DNA from: Acephala macrosclerotiorum
Lineage: Eukaryota; Ascomycota; Leotiomycetes; Helotiales; Mollisiaceae
Length of the DNA stretch: 64,000 nucleotides
Direction of reading: 5' to 3'
Assembly: GCA_014904845.1 (NCBI GenBank)
Contig: MU119211.1
Span: 354,156-418,155 of the forward strand
Shown one piece after another: positions 61,092 through 64,000 of this stretch (positions are counted from its first letter, which is position 1; each line of letters opens with the position of its first letter). A model generated the notes under the pieces. The model was given only the letters and a program-made list of their open reading frames with translations. It did no database searches and had not been told where the DNA came from. Both the position numbers and the translations under genes were made by a program.

Positions 61092-63246
61092 TTACATCCC
61101 ATTTGCTTTTGCCTCCAAAATACTGATAGCATTTGGGCCACTCTCTGGTACTCCGTTTGGTTTTGGGACTGACAAAGAACCATTCGCCTTGGGACTTTTA
61201 GGGCTACCGTTGAGATCAAGCTCCACGCTCATTCTTGACCCATGCTTTCCGCGGAGTAAGAGGGGTGTCGTGGGCCGGCTCGATATGAACTGGAAAGGAT
61301 TAGCAGAGCTCAAAGAAATGATCCTGGTGGATGTCCAGGTAATGCTGGGACGTCGAGAATCTAGACCAACTATTGACAGGGGAGACTTACGTTACTAGCA
61401 GCACTCAAAAGAGCAATCAAAGAACTCTGCACAACATCCTCATGCACACCAACACCCCAAACTTTCTGATTCGATCCTGCGGCGGTACACTCAATATAAC
61501 TGGCAGCCTTAACATCTCTTCCTCCACCAATAGCATGTTCTTTGTAATCAGCAACATCGAGCTCAATACCAATTGATTGGAGTGCGTTAGCCAAACTTGA
61601 AATAGGACCGTTGCCTGTACCCTTTAGCTCATGTTCCTGACCATCAACAGAAATTACACCTTCGAATCTTCGCTTCAAGTTTTTGGTATCTACCGTCTTT
61701 CCAGGGGCTGGGGGAGTGGGTGATGCTGATCTATCCGTGGTGATTGAGTAGTCCACCAAAGTAAAGCGTGGGTTCTCCTTGAGGAAATATGTTGTCTCGA
61801 AGAGGTCCTGGATTTCGGCTGACAAGAGTTCTCTGCCAACTTCATCTGCCCTCTTCTGGACGACCTTGCTGAATGCAACTTGGAGACCGCGAGGGAGATC
61901 AAGCTCGAGATTGCGGAGGATGATCCAGGCAGCTCCACCCTTTCCACTTTGTGAATTGACCCGGATGACAGCTTCATATGTACGCCCAATATCCTGAGGA
62001 TCGAGTGGAAGGTAAGGCAATTGCCAAAGATCATCATCTGTAGCTCCCTCCTTCTTGCGCATTTGGAAGCCCTTCTTAATAGCATCTTGATGCGAGCCAC
62101 TGAAGGCACAGACAACAAGAGAGCCACCATACGGAGCTCGAGGATGTACTGGAATCTTGTTGCTAACCTCGACGACATCGATGACTCTGTTGAGATCCGA
62201 GAAGTCGATGCCAGGGTGGATTCCTTGAGTATAGAGGTTCAAAGCCAAAGTGACAAGATCAACATTTCCAGTTCTCTCGCCATTGCCAAAAAGACAACCC
62301 TCAACTCTATCCGCACCAGCCATCTGCGCCAATTCTGCAGCGGCAATCGCACATCCGCGATCATTGTGTGGGTGGAGCGAAACACAGATCTTTTCTCGCT
62401 CCGAGATGTTTCTACAAAAGTACTCAATCTGATCCGCATAAACATTCGGCGTCGACATCTCAACCGTCGCCGGGAGATTGAAGATAATTGGGTTCTCTAC
62501 TGTAGGTCCCCAAGCCTTCTTCACAGCCTCGCAGATCTGGATAACGAACTCAGGTCTCGAATCTGAGAATGTCTCTGGACTGAATTCAAAAGCCCATTCC
62601 GTCCCAGCTTGAGACGGATCATCCTTTGTAATCGACCTCGCGAATTCCGTACATTTGACTGCGAGAGCTAAGTTCTGCTCCTCTGTCATGTTGAAGACGA
62701 TTCGCTGGAAGCATTCGCTTGTCGCGACGTAGATGTGGAGGAGGGCCTTCTTCGCACCCTTAAGAGACTCGACTGTGCGCTTGATCAACTCTTCTCGACA
62801 TGGTGAGAGAACCTGAAGCCAGACATCGTCGGGTACCGCACCAGGAGTCTCGACGAGGCGTCGCGTAAAGTCGAAATCAGTTTGAGAGGCGGAGGGGAAG
62901 GAGACTTCGATTTCTTTATAGCCAAGCTCGCACAACATCTTGAAATATGTCCATTTCTGCTCGCCGTCCTGGAATTGAATAGATTAGCATCTGCCAATGG
63001 GAGAGGAGAGTGGGAAATGCGGTACCATAGGATCGACTAAACTCTGGTTGCCATCTCGCAAATCAGTCGAGAGCCAACGTGGGGGCTTGTCAATCGTCTT
63101 GTCGGGCCATTGTCTATCCTTAAGCGCAAGAGGAGGAAACCTCTTGTACTTCTTCGAAGGATCCTTCAACCTTTCAACCCCTCCCGTCAGCTAGTCTTCC
63201 TCCTCTCCGTGGGGTTGTGTTGGTATGCGACAACTTACATGGGCAT
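61092..63246 (-). CDS. LEU4: 2-isopropylmalate synthase
   Basis: Four exons: 63246-63239 (8 nt), 63170-63026, 62968-61391 and 61289-61092, giving 644 aa. The first exon codes MPM with its last codon split; the second begins [17 protein letters not shown]-type TIM barrel motifs are [11 protein letters not shown] (acceptor-substrate site), [26 protein letters not shown] (metal-binding His) and [12 protein letters not shown]. The C-terminal part is the LeuA dimer domain that binds leucine for feedback inhibition ([36 protein letters not shown]). The last exon adds an odd 68-residue Ser/Pro/Asn tail ([14 protein letters not shown]) not present in the yeast enzyme. It makes the first committed intermediate of leucine synthesis from acetyl-CoA and 2-oxoisovalerate. 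No upstream ATG is in frame. Confidence 0.95.
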
Positions 63247-64000
63247 GATGGCGGGGTCAACAAAAGGAACTTTCTCCGGAAATTTTCGACGTGCTACTGT
63301 TTTGCAAATATGATTGCTCAACTCCCGTGCTCTCTTTCGAGGATCCTGTAACTTTTTAAAGGGGGAACACAGCTCGATTCGTGTATCCTGTGTATTCGTG
63401 TCCTCGTAACATGTGAGTTGTAATTTGTACTTCTCTGCAGAGTGACTCAAAAATTATCTTCCATTCGCCTTCCCGAATTGCGGGGCGAAACGAGGGGAGA
63501 TCCTTGCGCCCTGCTGCTGTCACGCTGATTTGCCGTCACTAACCGGTTCCGTATCTTTGAGCCAGTTGACAGCGATTGATATTCGCATCGCGGATAATCG
63601 AACTTAAAGTGGTAAAGGGCATCATATTTATATTTCTACGGCAGTAGGACTTTGGTCTCCTCTGAACCAGTATAGGACCGACTTTGCTCTGGAATGAAGA
63701 CTGCTCTCCTGCACGTTCCCAGCATCGAACCGCATTGATTCCGATGTTCATCCCAAAACCAGCTCTCTGCATCTCGGTCACACCTCATGATTGGAGCCAG
63801 CACTCGGGACGAGCCTTTTCCATGTGCCTGCAGATCAATGTTTGAAACCAAACTCCGGCATTACAGAAAGCAGTAATTCACACGGGATACCATAATAGGT
63901 AGATGCAGTAAGTGGTGGTGAAATGGAGACAAGATGTTTATCCTCTTTATGGAAAAACTATGTACAAGTACAGGTAAAAGTCTATACAAAACGTTACTGT
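63247..64000. other. LEU4 upstream region
   Basis: No gene supported up to the window end. This is presumably the LEU4 promoter and leader. The frame continues open upstream of the start codon (to 63450) without any ATG. Confidence 0.5.

Overview
This is a 64 kb stretch of nuclear DNA from a filamentous ascomycete (Pezizomycotina). The genes have many short introns (about 45-130 nt) with GTRNGT donors, CTAAC or CTGAC branch points and YAG acceptors. Their products are typical of moulds: cell-wall enzymes, a bifunctional mitochondrial ARG5,6 and a fungal FunK1 kinase relic. Gene style and content fit a leotiomycete of the Sclerotinia/Botrytis type, but that placement is an inference from memory, not a search result. 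Gene models below were built by hand from reading frames, splice signals and family conservation, and the exon phases were checked to add up.

Layout. 0.8-18 kb is gene-poor and rich in surface and cell-wall functions: a GPI-type fasciclin protein (-), a family 2 glycosyltransferase of the conserved hyphal-growth type (-) and a membrane-anchored GH16 glucanase-like protein (-), with gaps of 4-7 kb between them. 18-25 kb is nearly empty, then holds a small minisatellite and the relic of a FunK1 kinase. A short orphan gene (-) at 25.4-26.2 kb is followed by the most unusual object in the window, a tandem array of about ten units at 26.75-28.56 kb. Each unit pairs CATCCGATG with its reverse complement CATCGGATG at an almost constant 72-74 bp, although the sequence between them has diverged. 

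29-42 kb is an ordinary gene-dense block: secreted six-hairpin-type glycosidase (-), ARG5,6 (-), synaptobrevin SNC1 (-), DFG5/DCW1-type GH76 (+) and a transaldolase (+). 42.4-45.3 kb is degenerate: a Tc1/mariner-type element with near-perfect inverted ends and a broken transposase, then a zinc alcohol/butanediol dehydrogenase pseudogene. 45.6-50 kb has RCC1 (-) and an MFS transporter (-). 52.9-56.3 kb has a head-to-head pair, a family III CoA-transferase (-) and an acyl-CoA dehydrogenase (+), which probably share a promoter and act in acyl-CoA catabolism. 57.4-63.2 kb has importin beta KAP95 (-) and 2-isopropylmalate synthase LEU4 (-).

How the genes relate. There is no classical secondary-metabolite cluster. 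Housekeeping genes (ARG5,6, LEU4, RCC1, KAP95, SNC1) lie between cell-surface genes and small decayed patches. RCC1 (RanGEF) and KAP95 (importin beta) belong to the same Ran-dependent nuclear import system, but 10 kb separates them and nothing in the sequence links them. The best candidate for something undescribed is the 26.75-28.56 kb array. It could be a structured RNA array, an array of protein-binding sites, or a decayed coding repeat. The sequence alone does not decide between these.
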